NCBI GenBank assembly: GCA_947176615.1
Contig: CAMWRO010000177.1
Span: forward strand, 1-6,270
DNA length: 6,270 bases
Source: an uncultured Porphyromonadaceae bacterium
GTDB taxonomy: Bacteria; Bacteroidota; Bacteroidia; Bacteroidales; Muribaculaceae
Direction: 5' to 3'
Positions 1 to 6,174 of the stretch are shown here, one piece after another. Made by a program: the position numbers and the translations under genes. Under the pieces are notes generated by a model, which saw nothing but the letters and a program-made list of their open reading frames with translations, was not told the origin of the DNA and made no database searches. Numbering within the stretch: position 1 is the first letter of the stretch; each line of letters begins with the position of its first letter.

Positions 1-491
1 TGTATGCCTTCTATGGTTGCAGCGGTCTTACCTCGGTGACAATCCCGGAAGGAGTAACTTCAATCGGCAAATATGCCTTCTATGGTTGCAGCGGTCTTAC
101 CTCGGTGACAATCCCGGAAGGAGTAACTTCAATCGGCAAATATGCCTTCTATGGTTGCAGAGGTCTTACCTCGGTATATTACGGAGCTGACAAACCAATT
201 AGCGCGGATTACAGTGTTTTTGATGACGAAACTTATAATAAGGCCACCCTTTATTTGTCGGAAGACGGAGTGATGTATAGCGGCGCGATAAATCCATGGA
301 AAAACTTCAAGACAATCGAGGCATACAAGCCTTCCGGCATTGACGATATCCTCACCGATTCCGATGAGGATGCACCCTGCGAAATCTATGATCTTCGTGG
401 TGCAAAAGCCGGAGATAACATCAAGTCGCTTACCCCGGGCCTCTACATTATCCGGAAGGGTAAGACGGTAAAGAAAATCGCAGTGAAGTAA
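1..491 (+). CDS. BspA-like leucine-rich-repeat surface protein, 3' end (5' truncated by window)
   Basis: The frame is open from the left edge (first full codon at position 3) to a TAA at 489-491, so the protein starts outside the window. The GTG at 36 lies inside a repeat and is not a credible start. The visible part begins with 23-residue LRR_5/BspA-type repeats (YAFYGCSGLTSVTIPEGVTS followed by IGK), of which two are complete and one partial. Next comes the usual BspA array end (ATLYLS...NPWKNFKTIEAY), a GIDDI linker with an acidic stretch (TDSDEDA), and a C-terminal domain CEIYDLRG...PGLYIIRKGKTVKKIAVK. That ending resembles the sorting tail of Bacteroidetes secreted proteins, so export and surface attachment by type IX secretion is inferred. 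BspA-family proteins are known as surface binders of host proteins or other bacteria, but no ligand can be read here. The non-repeat part is clearly less GC-rich than the long gene downstream (about 38% over 181-240). Confidence 0.88.
   Translation, partial: YAFYGCSGLTSVTIPEGVTSIGKYAFYGCSGLTSVTIPEGVTSIGKYAFYGCRGLTSVYYGADKPISADYSVFDDETYNKATLYLSEDGVMYSGAINPWKNFKTIEAYKPSGIDDILTDSDEDAPCEIYDLRGAKAGDNIKSLTPGLYIIRKGKTVKKIAVK
3..175 (+). repeat. 69-bp in-frame tandem repeat encoding LRR units
   Basis: Units run 3-71, 72-140 and 141-175 (partial). The first two are identical at all 69 positions. The third matches over its first 35 bases except for one change (AGC to AGA, Ser to Arg) before the sequence diverges into the array end. 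Each unit encodes 23 residues, so gain or loss of a unit keeps the frame. The two bases before unit 1 (TG) differ from the AA that precedes units 2 and 3, so the preceding unit is diverged at least at its last codon. Confidence 0.95.
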
Positions 492-537
492 TCCTTACCC
501 TGTCTATCATCAGGCCTTGAGCCTGTGGATCCAATAA

Positions 538-698
538 GAGGTTGTTTAAAAACAAATGTGAATCCAAAGCCCGTTTTCAGGTGTCGGATTTTGTCATGAA
601 CCGAGGGAGCATAGCCACAGCTATGCTCCCTCTGTGAAATAACGAGTTAACTGAAAGATGCTACCACTTTGGGTTAACATTTGTTATTAAACAACCTC
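538..698. mobile_element. 161-bp MITE-like element with terminal inverted repeats, copy 1 (complete)
   Basis: The left end (GAGGTTGTTTA...) and the reverse complement of the right end match at 29 of 32 positions (538-569 against 667-698). The element is flanked on both sides by the trinucleotide TAA (535-537 and 699-701), as expected for a 3-bp target-site duplication. It encodes no protein. Its centre holds a 13-bp perfect hairpin (603-632). The left half recurs at 6175-6270, also preceded by TAA, so this is a dispersed family. Small non-autonomous elements mobilised by an IS transposase are known in Bacteroidetes, including Porphyromonas. A 3-bp TNA-type duplication would fit an IS5-group (IS1031-like) transposase, but no such gene lies in the window, so the parent IS is a guess. 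It sits between the LRR gene and the terminator at 704-747. Confidence 0.75.
603..632. repeat. Perfect 13-bp hairpin inside the MITE-like element
   Basis: GAGGGAGCATAGC (603-615) is followed by the loop CACA and the exact reverse complement GCTATGCTCCCTC (620-632). No T-run follows, so it is not a canonical intrinsic terminator. The second copy of the element keeps the left arm and the inner 6 bp of the stem (CATAGC/GCTATG), but the outer right arm differs. Confidence 0.9.
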
Positions 699-703
699 TA
701 ACA

Positions 704-750
704 ATCGGGTGTGCCACGTCAACCGACGTAAAGCATACCCGATTTTCTTT
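704..750 (+). terminator. Rho-independent terminator, probably of the LRR gene
   Basis: An 11-bp stem (704-714 with 733-743, one G-U pair) encloses a second small stem ACGTC/GACGT (716-720 with 725-729) and is followed by TTTCTTT. It points the same way as the LRR gene but lies 213 bp past its stop codon, with the MITE-like element in between. The simplest reading is that the element inserted between the gene and its original terminator. Confidence 0.75.
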
Positions 751-764
751 ATCCGTACCATAGA

Positions 765-799
765 AATTGAGAATTGACAATTGAGAATTGACAATTGAC
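765..799. repeat. Five tandem heptamers AATTGA(G/C)
   Basis: Five head-to-tail 7-bp units occupy 765-799 in the order AATTGAG, AATTGAC, AATTGAG, AATTGAC, AATTGAC, followed by AATTTTT. The only variable base is the seventh. The array lies between the upstream terminator and the promoter of the Lrp-type gene, about 50 bp before the -33-like box. Function is unknown; an upstream protein-binding array or neutral slippage repeats are both possible. Confidence 0.9.
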
Positions 800-850
800 A
801 ATTTTTAATTCGCCATTTAGATTATTTATTAATAGATTTTTAGCAAAATG

Positions 851-881
851 TTGTGTGTGTCAAAAAAAATATGTAATTTTG
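851..881 (+). promoter_or_regulatory. Bacteroidetes-type promoter of the Lrp/AsnC gene
   Basis: TAATTTTG at 874-881 matches the Bacteroidetes -7 consensus TAnnTTTG. A TTG at 851-853 lies 20 bp upstream, in the spacing expected for the -33 box. Transcription would start near 888, leaving a 5' leader of about 40 nt before the ATG at 930. No Shine-Dalgarno sequence is seen, which is normal in this phylum. Confidence 0.65.
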
Positions 882-887
882 TCACAC
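855..887. promoter_or_regulatory. 33-bp dyad overlapping the lrp-type promoter; candidate operator
   Basis: GTGTGTCAAAA (855-865) and TTTTGTCACAC (877-887) are inverted repeats matching at 10 of 11 positions around an 11-bp spacer. The dyad covers the whole -7 box and most of the -33 to -7 interval, so a bound protein would block polymerase. Lrp/AsnC proteins often bind dyads at their own promoters, so autoregulation is the natural inference. It is not shown by the sequence alone. Confidence 0.5.
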
Positions 888-929
888 TTTTCATGCAAAA
901 TAATACATTATCATATTATACTACTCCAA

Positions 930-1391
930 ATGGAAAAAATTGATAATCTTGACCGCAAAATACTTGAAATTATAATGCGCAATGCCCGCATCGCGTCAAA
1001 AGACGTTGCCAAAGATTGCGGAGTTTCACGCGCGGCCATCCATCAGCGCATCCAGCGCATGATTGACCTCAACGTCATCACGGGGTCGGGATACACGGTA
1101 GACCCGAAAGTACTCGGTTTCCGCACCTGCACCTATATCGGCGTCAACCTTGAACGCGGCGCGCTGTACCGCGACGTTGTTCCCGAGCTTGAAAAAATTC
1201 CCGAAGTGGTTGAGTGTCATTTCACCACCGGCCCTTACACAATGCTTATCAAGCTCTATGCCCGCGACAACGAGCACCTGATGGAGCTGCTTAACGACAA
1301 GATTCAGAATATCAAGGGCGTGACCGGTACCGAGACCCTTATCTCTCTCGACCACAGTATCCACCGCGAGATGCCGGTGTGCTACACTTGA
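930..1391 (+). CDS. Lrp/AsnC-family transcriptional regulator
   Basis: The protein has 153 aa, the normal length for the family. Residues 5-55 form the AsnC-type winged helix-turn-helix: LDRKILEIIMRNAR, then ASKDVAKDCGVSRAAIHQRIQRM as the DNA-reading helices, then LNVITGSGYTVDPKVLGF as the wing and linker. Residues 66-142 form the RAM effector domain (TCTYIGVNLERGA...VVECHFTTGPYTMLIKLYARD...ETLISLDHS), used in this family for dimer or octamer assembly and small-ligand (often amino acid) binding. The usual aspartate of the G-x-Y-D turn is Thr104, so ligand preference cannot be assigned. The ATG at 930 is chosen over the in-frame ATG-like start at 795 because it gives the family-standard N-terminus MEKIDNLDRKIL and because the promoter (851-881) lies inside the longer version. 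The gene has its own promoter and terminator and is probably monocistronic. Its targets are unknown. Confidence 0.93.
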   Translation: MEKIDNLDRKILEIIMRNARIASKDVAKDCGVSRAAIHQRIQRMIDLNVITGSGYTVDPKVLGFRTCTYIGVNLERGALYRDVVPELEKIPEVVECHFTTGPYTMLIKLYARDNEHLMELLNDKIQNIKGVTGTETLISLDHSIHREMPVCYT

Positions 1392-1440
1392 ACAGATAAC
1401 AGATAACAAATAACAGATAGCAAATAACAAATAACAGATA
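1392..1440. repeat. Seven tandem heptamers (A/G)CA(A/G)ATA abutting the lrp-type stop codon
   Basis: Seven 7-bp units run without gaps from the base after the TGA: ACAGATA twice, ACAAATA, ACAGATA, GCAAATA, ACAAATA, ACAGATA. An eighth degenerate unit (GCAGACA) leads into the terminator stem. Variation is limited to purine exchanges at positions 1 and 4. The array would lie in the 3' untranslated region of the mRNA. Confidence 0.9.
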
Positions 1441-1498
1441 GCAGACAAAAGATGGCTGACAGCTGCGTCGGCCATCTTTTGTCTGTTATTTTTTCTTT
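1436..1498 (+). terminator. Strong rho-independent terminator of the Lrp/AsnC gene
   Basis: A long stem pairs 1436-1460 with 1467-1491 around the loop AGCTGC. The inner 17 bp (GACAAAAGATGGCTGAC with GTCGGCCATCTTTTGTC) have a single G-U pair, and the outer part adds weaker pairs. A T-rich run continues directly from the right arm (TTATTTTTTCTTTTT). This separates the regulator gene from the long gene that follows. Confidence 0.9.
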
Positions 1499-1514
1499 TT
1501 CATTTTTTATTTCT

Positions 1515-1522
1515 TATTTTTG
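1515..1522 (+). promoter_or_regulatory. Candidate -7 box of the giant exported-protein gene
   Basis: TATTTTTG matches the Bacteroidetes -7 consensus TAnnTTTG and lies 29 bp before the ATG. No clear TTTG is found at the usual -33 spacing, where the sequence is mostly T-runs, so the promoter may be weak or the match incidental to the T-rich tract. Confidence 0.45.
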
Positions 1523-1551
1523 CAATGTAAACCTCTTATATCACATTTTTC

Positions 1552-4500
1552 ATGAGAAATAAATTTTTAATGGCGTTTTTTGCCGTGGTGGGCTTTGCCC
1601 TATGCGCGGTGGCTGAAAGACCACAGCGCGCGCTTCCGACATCAGCCGAGTCAAGTCGGGTGTTCCGAAAGGCACGTCCGGCCTCACGGGCAGGATTGCC
1701 GCTGATGCGCAACACGACGGTGCGTCTTTCCGGGATAGCGTCCAAGGGCGCGGAGTCACAAGGTGCCGAAATCGACGGCATCGACCTGCGCGGCTATCTG
1801 TGTTATTCATCAACAGGGACTTGGGGTTTCTACCGCGTCCCCACGACCGTGGATGAATCGCCCGAACTGCTGCACGCCATTGATATTTACCGTGCCCGCA
1901 GCGGCACACTCGTGGGTGATACCTATTATATAGCCGAGGAGGTCGACAACGGCGAACTCAACGGAGAAAAATACTATATCTATTCGTTCAATCCCGAGAC
2001 ATGGGAGATAATCGACAAGCGCGAGACTCAATACACGCGCATGGCCTCGGACGTGGCTACCGACCCGGTGACAGGGAAGACCTACGGCTGTTTCTACAAG
2101 ACGAGGGAAAGCTCCAACGGCGAGGTGACGTCGTGGGTATTCGGCACGATCGACTACGAAACGCTCGAAGTGACCGAGATTTCCGAGCCGTTCACCCGCC
2201 AGTGGATCAGCTGTGCGATAGATGCCGACGGCACAATGTATATCATTGACTATTACGGCGTTCTGCATAAAGTAGACAAGACAACCGGCACCAAGACCCG
2301 CATCGGGTCGACGGGTGTAAACTTTGTCAGCGGCGGTTTCGCCTTCAACCAGTCGGCGGCCATCGACCCGGTCACCGGCAGGATGTTTGCATCGTGTGAC
2401 AAATACATGGAGGGTGACTATATCTATGAAATCGACAAGACGACCGGCAAGGCGACGCTTGTCTATACATTTGACCACGACTTTATCCCTCAGGGACTTT
2501 ACATCCCGGCACGCCCCGCAGCCGACGATGCACCGGCAGCAGTCAGCGACCTGACACTCAACGTCGACGGCGCGTCACTCTCGGGCGACGCTGTCTTCAC
2601 CGCCCCCGACAAGAGTTTTGGCGGCAGCGCGCTTGAAGGCACGCTGAAATGGAGCGTAATCGTCGACGAGACGGCAGTGTCAAGCGAAACGGCAGCACCG
2701 GGCGAGAAGGTGACAGTCCCCGTGGAGGTATCCGCGACAGGCGAGCACATCGTGACCGTCATCATGTCCAACGACGGCGGCAACAGTCCCAAGGCACAGG
2801 TGAAACGCTACTTTGGCAACGACACCCCGTCGACCCCGTCGGTGACCCTCGTCCGCGACGGCGGCAACTTCGTGGTGTCATGGAACGCCGTCACCACCGG
2901 CATCCATGACGGATATGTCGACAGCGACAACATGACCTACACCGTCACCCGCCACCCCGACAATGTCACCGTGGCCCGCGACATCAGGGAGACAACCGTC
3001 ACCGACCCTGTCGCCAAGCCTGACAACATGACCCCTTACAGTTACAGCGTCACCGCCACAGCCGCAGGACTGACCTCGGCGGCGGGCACCTCGGCGCGTT
3101 TCCCTCTCGGCGAGATTCAGCCGCCCTACAATGCTGATTTCGAGGCTGCTGACGCGCTCGACTTCTACACCGTCATCGACGGCAACAACGACGGCCGCCG
3201 GTGGAGCGCCATCGACGGGTGCCTGAGGCTGCCGACAGCCTTTGAAAGCGATGCCGACGACTGGGCCATCACCCCGCCGCTGCGCCTCGAAAAGGGAAAA
3301 CGCTACCGCGTGACCTTCCTGACATGGTCACACAGCAACAAGGGTTACACCGAGCGGATGGAGGTCAAGTGGGGCGCCGCTCCGACCCCCGAGGGGTTGA
3401 CCGAGTATATCCTCGACCGCACCGACATCGACTGCACGGGCGATAACCCCTATCTGATAGAAGATTACATCGTACCCGAGCAGGACGGCGTGTATTATGT
3501 CGGGTTCCACGGAATCAGCAGCGTCAACACGATGTTCCTCTATGTCTACAACTTTGAGATTGCCGAGGGAATGAAATCCAACGCCCCCGACGCGGTCACA
3601 GGCCTTACCGCCACCCCCGACTCAGAGGGCAAGATGAAGGCCCACCTGTCGTTCACCCTCCCGTCGGCCGACATCGACGGCAACCCCTTGGAGGAACTTT
3701 CCAAGATTGAAATCTACCGCAACAGCGAGCTTGTCGCGACGCTGACCGACAATCTCGTGCCGGGCAATGAATTAAGCTATACCGACGAGGTCAGCGGTAA
3801 AGAGGGAGCCTACATCTACCGCGTGACACCCTACTCGGCGGCAGGCGGCGTGGGTCTTCCCGCCGACGCGGCCGTCTATGTCGGTGTCAACATCCCGGGC
3901 CGTGTCGAGAACATCGTTGTCACCGAGAGCAACGGCGACGGCGAGGTGACCCTGACATGGGAGGCTCCGAAGACCGACATCAACGGCTACCCCATCGCGC
4001 CTGAAATCATCAGCTACGACATCTATGACATCACGATGCCTGACGACCCGTGGGTCGTGGCCACCGACCTCAAGACGCTGACCCACACCTATACCTACCT
4101 CAAGCCGGGCGCGCGGCAGATGCTGGGACAGTGGAGCATCGTCGCCAAAACGACGGCCGGCAGCGGCTCGGCACGCGCGTCGCTGTTCCTCCCGGCAGGC
4201 AGTCCCTACCCGACCCCCTACCGTGAGTCGTGGGCCAACGCCGAGGTGCATTACATCCTCTACTCGCAGAGTGTGCGCGGCGACGCACGCTGGGACATCC
4301 TTGACAACAGCAAGGGAATCGCCGCTCAGGACGGCGACAACGGATATGCCGGATGTGCCGCCTCGACCGAAAACTATTCGGCAGTCCTCGGTATGGGTAA
4401 AATCCTCATCCCCGCCGAGAACCCCGGCGTGACATTCTATACCTATAACGTGGAGGCGGGTGCCGAAAACTACAATACCCTCGCGCTCGAAGTGAACGCC

Positions 4501-6063
4501 GGCAACGGCTGGGAGACCGTCACCACGGTGACAATGAAAGACCTGCCGCTCAAAAACGCGTGGAACCGCGTCACCGTGTCGCTTGCCGACTATGCCGGAA
4601 AACCTGTCCAGATGCGCTTTGTCGCCACGACCAAGACCTATGCGTCGACATGGCTCGACAACCTCGTCATCGACTCGATGCACCCCGTCAACCTGACGGC
4701 CACAACTGTCACCGCGCCCGCCGAGGCTGTTCCCGGCGAGGAATTTGAAGTGACGGTATGGATTGAGAACAACGGCATGCAGCCGAGCGGAATCTACTCG
4801 GTCGAGCTGTTCCGCGGCGAGGAGCGCATAGGAGCCGAGGTCATCGAGACCCCGATTCAGAGCGGCAGCCGCGCGACTGTCAAGTTTACCGACTCGCTCA
4901 CCCCCATGTCGCCCGACAATACCGTCTACTATGCCCGCGTGACCACCGAGGATGACGCGGTCGAGGATGACGACATCTCGCCCGAGGTGACCGTTGTGCG
5001 CGTCGACCCGATTTATCCCGTGCCCGAGTCGCTTACAGCCGAGGGTGACGGCGAGACAATCACGCTGTCGTGGGATGAGCCTGACCGCAATTCGTTCATC
5101 CACCCCGTGACCGAGGACTTCGAGAGCGCGACCCCCTATGTTGTCAGCAGTGTCGAGGGATGGACCTTCATCGATGCCGACGGCGCGGAAATCTACGGAA
5201 TCCAAGGCTGGGATTACCCCGGCAACCGCCAGCCGGCAGCCTACACGGTGCTGAACGCCGCCGACGCACCCTCGGAGGATATTTACAGCGCCCACAGCGG
5301 CAACCAGTATCTCATGTCGATGGCCGCCGTTGTGTCACCAAGCGTGAACCACAACGACGACTGGGCCATCTCACCGCTCCTGTCGGGCGGCGAGCAGACG
5401 GTTTCGTTCTACGCCATGACCTTCGCACCGTCGCAAGAGGGTGGTTACGAGCAGTTTGAGGTCTACTATTCGACCACCGGCACCGCCATCAAGGATTTCA
5501 AGAAAATCAGCGGCCGGTATCCCGTGAATGTTCCGATGACATGGACACGGTTCTCTTACCGCCTGCCCGAGGGGGCGAAATATTTCGCCATCCGCTGCGT
5601 GTCGGCCGACGTGTTCATGCTCTTTATCGACGACGTGACATTCACCCCCGCCGACGGTGACAGAACCCTCGACCTGAAGGGTTACAACATCTTCCGCGAC
5701 GGCGTGAAACTCAATGACGAGCCTGTTACCGAGAGAAGTTTTGCCGACAAGGTCAGCGACGATGAGGCACATACCTATGTCGTTACCGCCGTCTATGACA
5801 CCTTCGGCGAGTCGGCGGCCTCCAACCCCATCACCCTTTCGCGCAGCGGCATCACGGATGTCACCGCCGGGGGAATCAGCGTGACAGGCAGCCGCGGCAA
5901 GATTGTCATTACAGGCGCCGACGGAATGGCGGTGACAGTCGTCACCCCCGACGGCCGCACGGCAGCGTCGCTCACCGCGACCGCCGAGACGATTGTCGAC
6001 GCCCGCCCGGGCCTCTACATCGTCAAGGCAGGGCCGGTTGTCAAGAAAGTGATTGTGAAGTAA
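1552..6063 (+). CDS. Large exported multidomain protein: propeller-like region, Fn3-like modules, three cleaved-adhesin-type jelly rolls, C-terminal sorting tail
   Basis: The protein has 1503 aa. Residues 1-21 form a signal peptide (MRNKFLMAFFAVVGFALCAVA, cleavage predicted before Glu22). Residues 81-323 look like a beta-propeller, with strand-turn motifs DPVTG (171, 272) and DKTTG (242, 295). Fn3-like modules follow at about 329-423, 426-518, 679-778 and 782-883, and a CARDB-like Ig domain at 1044-1153. Three jelly-roll modules of the cleaved-adhesin/choice-of-anchor-J type lie at about 526-672, 886-1043 and 1187-1366. The first and third carry DDWAI(T/S)P at 569-575 and 1269-1275; the second lacks it but ends in WLDNLVI. 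The third appears inserted in an Fn3 fold (1157-1183 plus 1372-1430). Residues 1433-1503 form a sorting tail ending PGLYIVKAGPVVKKVIVK, so type IX export is inferred. No catalytic motif is visible. An adhesin or glycan/protein-binding role is the family-based guess; the true ligand is unknown. The ATG at 1552 is chosen for its complete signal peptide. Confidence 0.92.
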   Translation: MRNKFLMAFFAVVGFALCAVAERPQRALPTSAESSRVFRKARPASRAGLPLMRNTTVRLSGIASKGAESQGAEIDGIDLRGYLCYSSTGTWGFYRVPTTVDESPELLHAIDIYRARSGTLVGDTYYIAEEVDNGELNGEKYYIYSFNPETWEIIDKRETQYTRMASDVATDPVTGKTYGCFYKTRESSNGEVTSWVFGTIDYETLEVTEISEPFTRQWISCAIDADGTMYIIDYYGVLHKVDKTTGTKTRIGSTGVNFVSGGFAFNQSAAIDPVTGRMFASCDKYMEGDYIYEIDKTTGKATLVYTFDHDFIPQGLYIPARPAADDAPAAVSDLTLNVDGASLSGDAVFTAPDKSFGGSALEGTLKWSVIVDETAVSSETAAPGEKVTVPVEVSATGEHIVTVIMSNDGGNSPKAQVKRYFGNDTPSTPSVTLVRDGGNFVVSWNAVTTGIHDGYVDSDNMTYTVTRHPDNVTVARDIRETTVTDPVAKPDNMTPYSYSVTATAAGLTSAAGTSARFPLGEIQPPYNADFEAADALDFYTVIDGNNDGRRWSAIDGCLRLPTAFESDADDWAITPPLRLEKGKRYRVTFLTWSHSNKGYTERMEVKWGAAPTPEGLTEYILDRTDIDCTGDNPYLIEDYIVPEQDGVYYVGFHGISSVNTMFLYVYNFEIAEGMKSNAPDAVTGLTATPDSEGKMKAHLSFTLPSADIDGNPLEELSKIEIYRNSELVATLTDNLVPGNELSYTDEVSGKEGAYIYRVTPYSAAGGVGLPADAAVYVGVNIPGRVENIVVTESNGDGEVTLTWEAPKTDINGYPIAPEIISYDIYDITMPDDPWVVATDLKTLTHTYTYLKPGARQMLGQWSIVAKTTAGSGSARASLFLPAGSPYPTPYRESWANAEVHYILYSQSVRGDARWDILDNSKGIAAQDGDNGYAGCAASTENYSAVLGMGKILIPAENPGVTFYTYNVEAGAENYNTLALEVNAGNGWETVTTVTMKDLPLKNAWNRVTVSLADYAGKPVQMRFVATTKTYASTWLDNLVIDSMHPVNLTATTVTAPAEAVPGEEFEVTVWIENNGMQPSGIYSVELFRGEERIGAEVIETPIQSGSRATVKFTDSLTPMSPDNTVYYARVTTEDDAVEDDDISPEVTVVRVDPIYPVPESLTAEGDGETITLSWDEPDRNSFIHPVTEDFESATPYVVSSVEGWTFIDADGAEIYGIQGWDYPGNRQPAAYTVLNAADAPSEDIYSAHSGNQYLMSMAAVVSPSVNHNDDWAISPLLSGGEQTVSFYAMTFAPSQEGGYEQFEVYYSTTGTAIKDFKKISGRYPVNVPMTWTRFSYRLPEGAKYFAIRCVSADVFMLFIDDVTFTPADGDRTLDLKGYNIFRDGVKLNDEPVTERSFADKVSDDEAHTYVVTAVYDTFGESAASNPITLSRSGITDVTAGGISVTGSRGKIVITGADGMAVTVVTPDGRTAASLTATAETIVDARPGLYIVKAGPVVKKVIVK

Positions 6064-6086
6064 TATTCAGCTTAAAACATTGACAC

Positions 6087-6130
6087 AAGGGTCGGTATGA
6101 CACAATAATCATACCGGCCCTTACGTTTTT
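6087..6130 (+). terminator. Rho-independent terminator of the giant exported-protein gene
   Basis: A 14-bp stem (AAGGGTCGGTATGA at 6087-6100 with TCATACCGGCCCTT at 6109-6122, one G-U pair) with an 8-nt loop is followed by ACGTTTTT. It lies 24 bp after the TAA at 6061-6063, the expected place. The region from 6131 to 6174 shows nothing recognisable. Confidence 0.92.
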
Positions 6131-6174
6131 ATTAGTGATAGTCTATCTTACCTAAATACACTCTATGAACCTAA

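Noticed and set aside
511..525. Small hairpin CAGGC/GCCTG just after the LRR gene as its terminator
   Set aside because: It has only five base pairs and no following T-run. The structure at 704-747 is a much better terminator.
765..799. TTGACA strings in the heptamer array as sigma-70 type -35 boxes
   Set aside because: They are produced by the repeat itself, and Bacteroidetes use different promoter boxes. A proper TAnnTTTG promoter lies downstream.
795..929. 45-residue N-terminal extension of the Lrp/AsnC reading frame
   Set aside because: The extension is AT-rich, unlike any regulator N-terminus, and contains the promoter boxes and dyad. The ATG at 930 gives the family-standard protein.
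1392..1440. CRISPR-like array
   Set aside because: The units are 7 bp and directly adjacent, with no spacers, and no cas genes are present.
1026..1475. Minus-strand frame with a repetitive hydrophobic stretch (ICYLLFAICYLLSVIC)
   Set aside because: The hydrophobic stretch is the heptamer array read backwards, and the rest is antisense to the regulator gene. No start context or promoter supports it.
1552..1620. Possible lipoprotein signal because of Cys18 in the signal peptide
   Set aside because: The residues before the cysteine are F-A-L, not a lipobox, which needs G, A or S just before the cysteine. An ordinary signal-peptidase I site (AVA) follows.
3772..5295. 507-codon open frame on the minus strand inside the giant gene
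   Set aside because: It is a by-product of GC-rich codon use in the sense frame. The translation is low in lysine, lacks recognisable domains and has no promoter or spacing of its own, while the sense strand has clear domains throughout.
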